From CAYNEI01 sp964396185 (GTDB lineage: Archaea > Thermoplasmatota > SW-10-69-26), in the NCBI GenBank assembly GCA_964396185.1, contig CAYNEI010000097.1, positions 1 through 5,372 on the forward strand: a stretch of 5,372 bases of DNA. The letters are read 5' to 3'. Below, piece by piece: positions 4,589-5,372 of this stretch (positions within the stretch are counted from its first letter, which is position 1; each line of letters opens with the position of its first letter). Position numbers and translations under genes: made by a program. The notes below the pieces were generated by a model that did not search any database, was not told where the DNA came from, and saw only the letters and a list, made by a program, of their open reading frames with translations.

Positions 4589-5372
4589 CAGTTGTCGACC
4601 TCCTGGGTGAGCAGGGCTTGTCCGGGTAGGGTGAGGAAGGCGGGGAAGTCGTCGGCAAGCGCGACGGTCTCGAAGAGCTCGCGCGCCTGTTGGATCCGTG
4701 GATCCTGGCCGTGTTCCTCGTGGAGCTCGGCGACGGTCTCATCGGCCAGGGCTTGAACGAGCTCCGGCGTGATGGCTCGGCCGTCATCGAGCTTGGCGCC
4801 GTGCTGGACCCACTGCCAGACCTGGGAACGGCTGATCTCAGCGGTGGCGGTGTCCTCCATGAGGTTGAAGATGGCCGCGGCACCCCGGCCGTGGAGCCAG
4901 GAGGCGAGGTAGCGGATGCCCACGCCAACGTTGGCGCGCAGGCCCTCCTCGGTGATCGTGCCATCTGCAACCGTGAGGTCTACGAGGTCCTCGCCGTGCA
5001 CCTCGACGTCCTCGCGGAGCCGGTGCTTCTGGTGGGGCTGGTCGCCGATGGCTTCGTCGAAGGGTGTGCGGGCGACCTCGGCCAGGCCCGGGTGAGCGAT
5101 CCAGGTCCCATCGAACCCGTCAGCGGCTTCGCGTTGCTTGTCTTGACCGACGGCTTGGAAGGCTTGCTCGTTGACCTCTGGATCGCGGGACGGGATGAAG
5201 GCCGCCATGCCGCCGATGGCGTGCGCGCCGCGCTTGTGGCAGACCTGGACCAGGCGCTCGGTGTAGGCGCGCATGAACGGGACGGTCATGGTGACCTGGG
5301 AGCGGTCGGGCAGGACGGCGTCTGGGTCCTCTCGGAAGGTCTTGATGACGCTGAAGATGTAGTCCCAGCGCC
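4588..5372 (-). CDS. aceB: Malate synthase A, C-terminal part (5' end outside window)
   Basis: About 260 C-terminal residues of malate synthase are present. The enzyme condenses glyoxylate with acetyl-CoA to malate, the second step of the glyoxylate bypass. The frame is open to the right edge, where RWDYIFS carries the Asp expected to bind Mg2+. It continues through VTMTVPFMRAYTE, a CHKRGAHAIGGMAAFIP segment and DGFDGTWIAHPGL. Further on come RYLASWLHGRGAAAIFN and MEDTATAEISRSQ, whose Asp (codon at 4852-4854) corresponds to the catalytic base of the family. Family members are about 530 residues, so roughly the first half lies outside. The ATG at 5289 is internal, not the start. The gene stops at 4588 and overlaps the aceA start by one base. 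The promoter must lie upstream, beyond the window. Confidence 0.96.
   Translation of the reverse strand, partial: RWDYIFSVIKTFREDPDAVLPDRSQVTMTVPFMRAYTERLVQVCHKRGAHAIGGMAAFIPSRDPEVNEQAFQAVGQDKQREAADGFDGTWIAHPGLAEVARTPFDEAIGDQPHQKHRLREDVEVHGEDLVDLTVADGTITEEGLRANVGVGIRYLASWLHGRGAAAIFNLMEDTATAEISRSQVWQWVQHGAKLDDGRAITPELVQALADETVAELHEEHGQDPRIQQARELFETVALADDFPAFLTLPGQALLTQEVDN
4598..4604 (-). promoter_or_regulatory. Shine-Dalgarno site of aceA inside the aceB 3' end
   Basis: The minus strand reads AGGAGGT, 9 nt before the aceA ATG at 4588 and within the last codons of aceB. With the TGATG stop-start overlap it indicates coupled translation of the two glyoxylate-bypass enzymes. Confidence 0.65.

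Noticed and set aside
1..5372. CRISPR arrays, tRNA or rRNA genes, insertion sequences, riboswitches
   Set aside because: I saw no regularly spaced repeats, cloverleaf-like segments, rRNA motifs, transposase frames or terminal inverted repeats. Gaps between genes are short and account for little sequence.

Overview
The window looks archaeal, GC-rich and gene-dense. The archaeal reading rests on two observations. One is a PurP-type FAICAR synthetase, the formate-dependent purine enzyme typical of Archaea. The other is a shared ten-base element, AACGYTTATA, with BRE/TATA-box character, sitting at archaeal promoter distance in front of two separate genes. The bacterial-type glyoxylate enzymes do not contradict this, because aerobic heterotrophic archaea can carry such genes after transfer. 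Affiliation within Archaea (for example a Thermoplasmatota/Poseidoniia-like lineage) is only a guess. Haloarchaea seem less likely, because the isocitrate lyase is the long E. coli-like type.

Layout, left to right. Positions 1-75 hold no supportable gene. purP (76-1242, minus) has its TATA-like box 24-33 nt upstream of the ATG, so its mRNA is probably leaderless. A plus-strand gene for a 62-residue ribbon-helix-helix protein (1389-1577) follows, with its own Shine-Dalgarno site. It converges on, and overlaps by 29 bp, a minus-strand gene for a six-helix membrane protein with a C-terminal zinc ribbon (1549-2763, TTG start). The 2764-2859 gap carries that gene's promoter and a small perfect inverted repeat.

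The right half is a minus-strand, operon-like series. It begins with the C-terminal part of malate synthase A (aceB, running off the right edge). Isocitrate lyase (aceA, 3206-4588) is joined to it by a TGATG overlap. Next comes a 25-codon small ORF with a strong ribosome binding site (3114-3191), and then a 68-residue protein with a textbook C2H2 zinc finger (2860-3066). aceA and aceB together form the glyoxylate bypass, which cleaves isocitrate to succinate and glyoxylate and condenses glyoxylate with acetyl-CoA to malate, allowing growth on C2 units. The two tiny genes behind them are the least expected part of the window. They could be small regulators co-transcribed with the bypass; this is inferred from position only.
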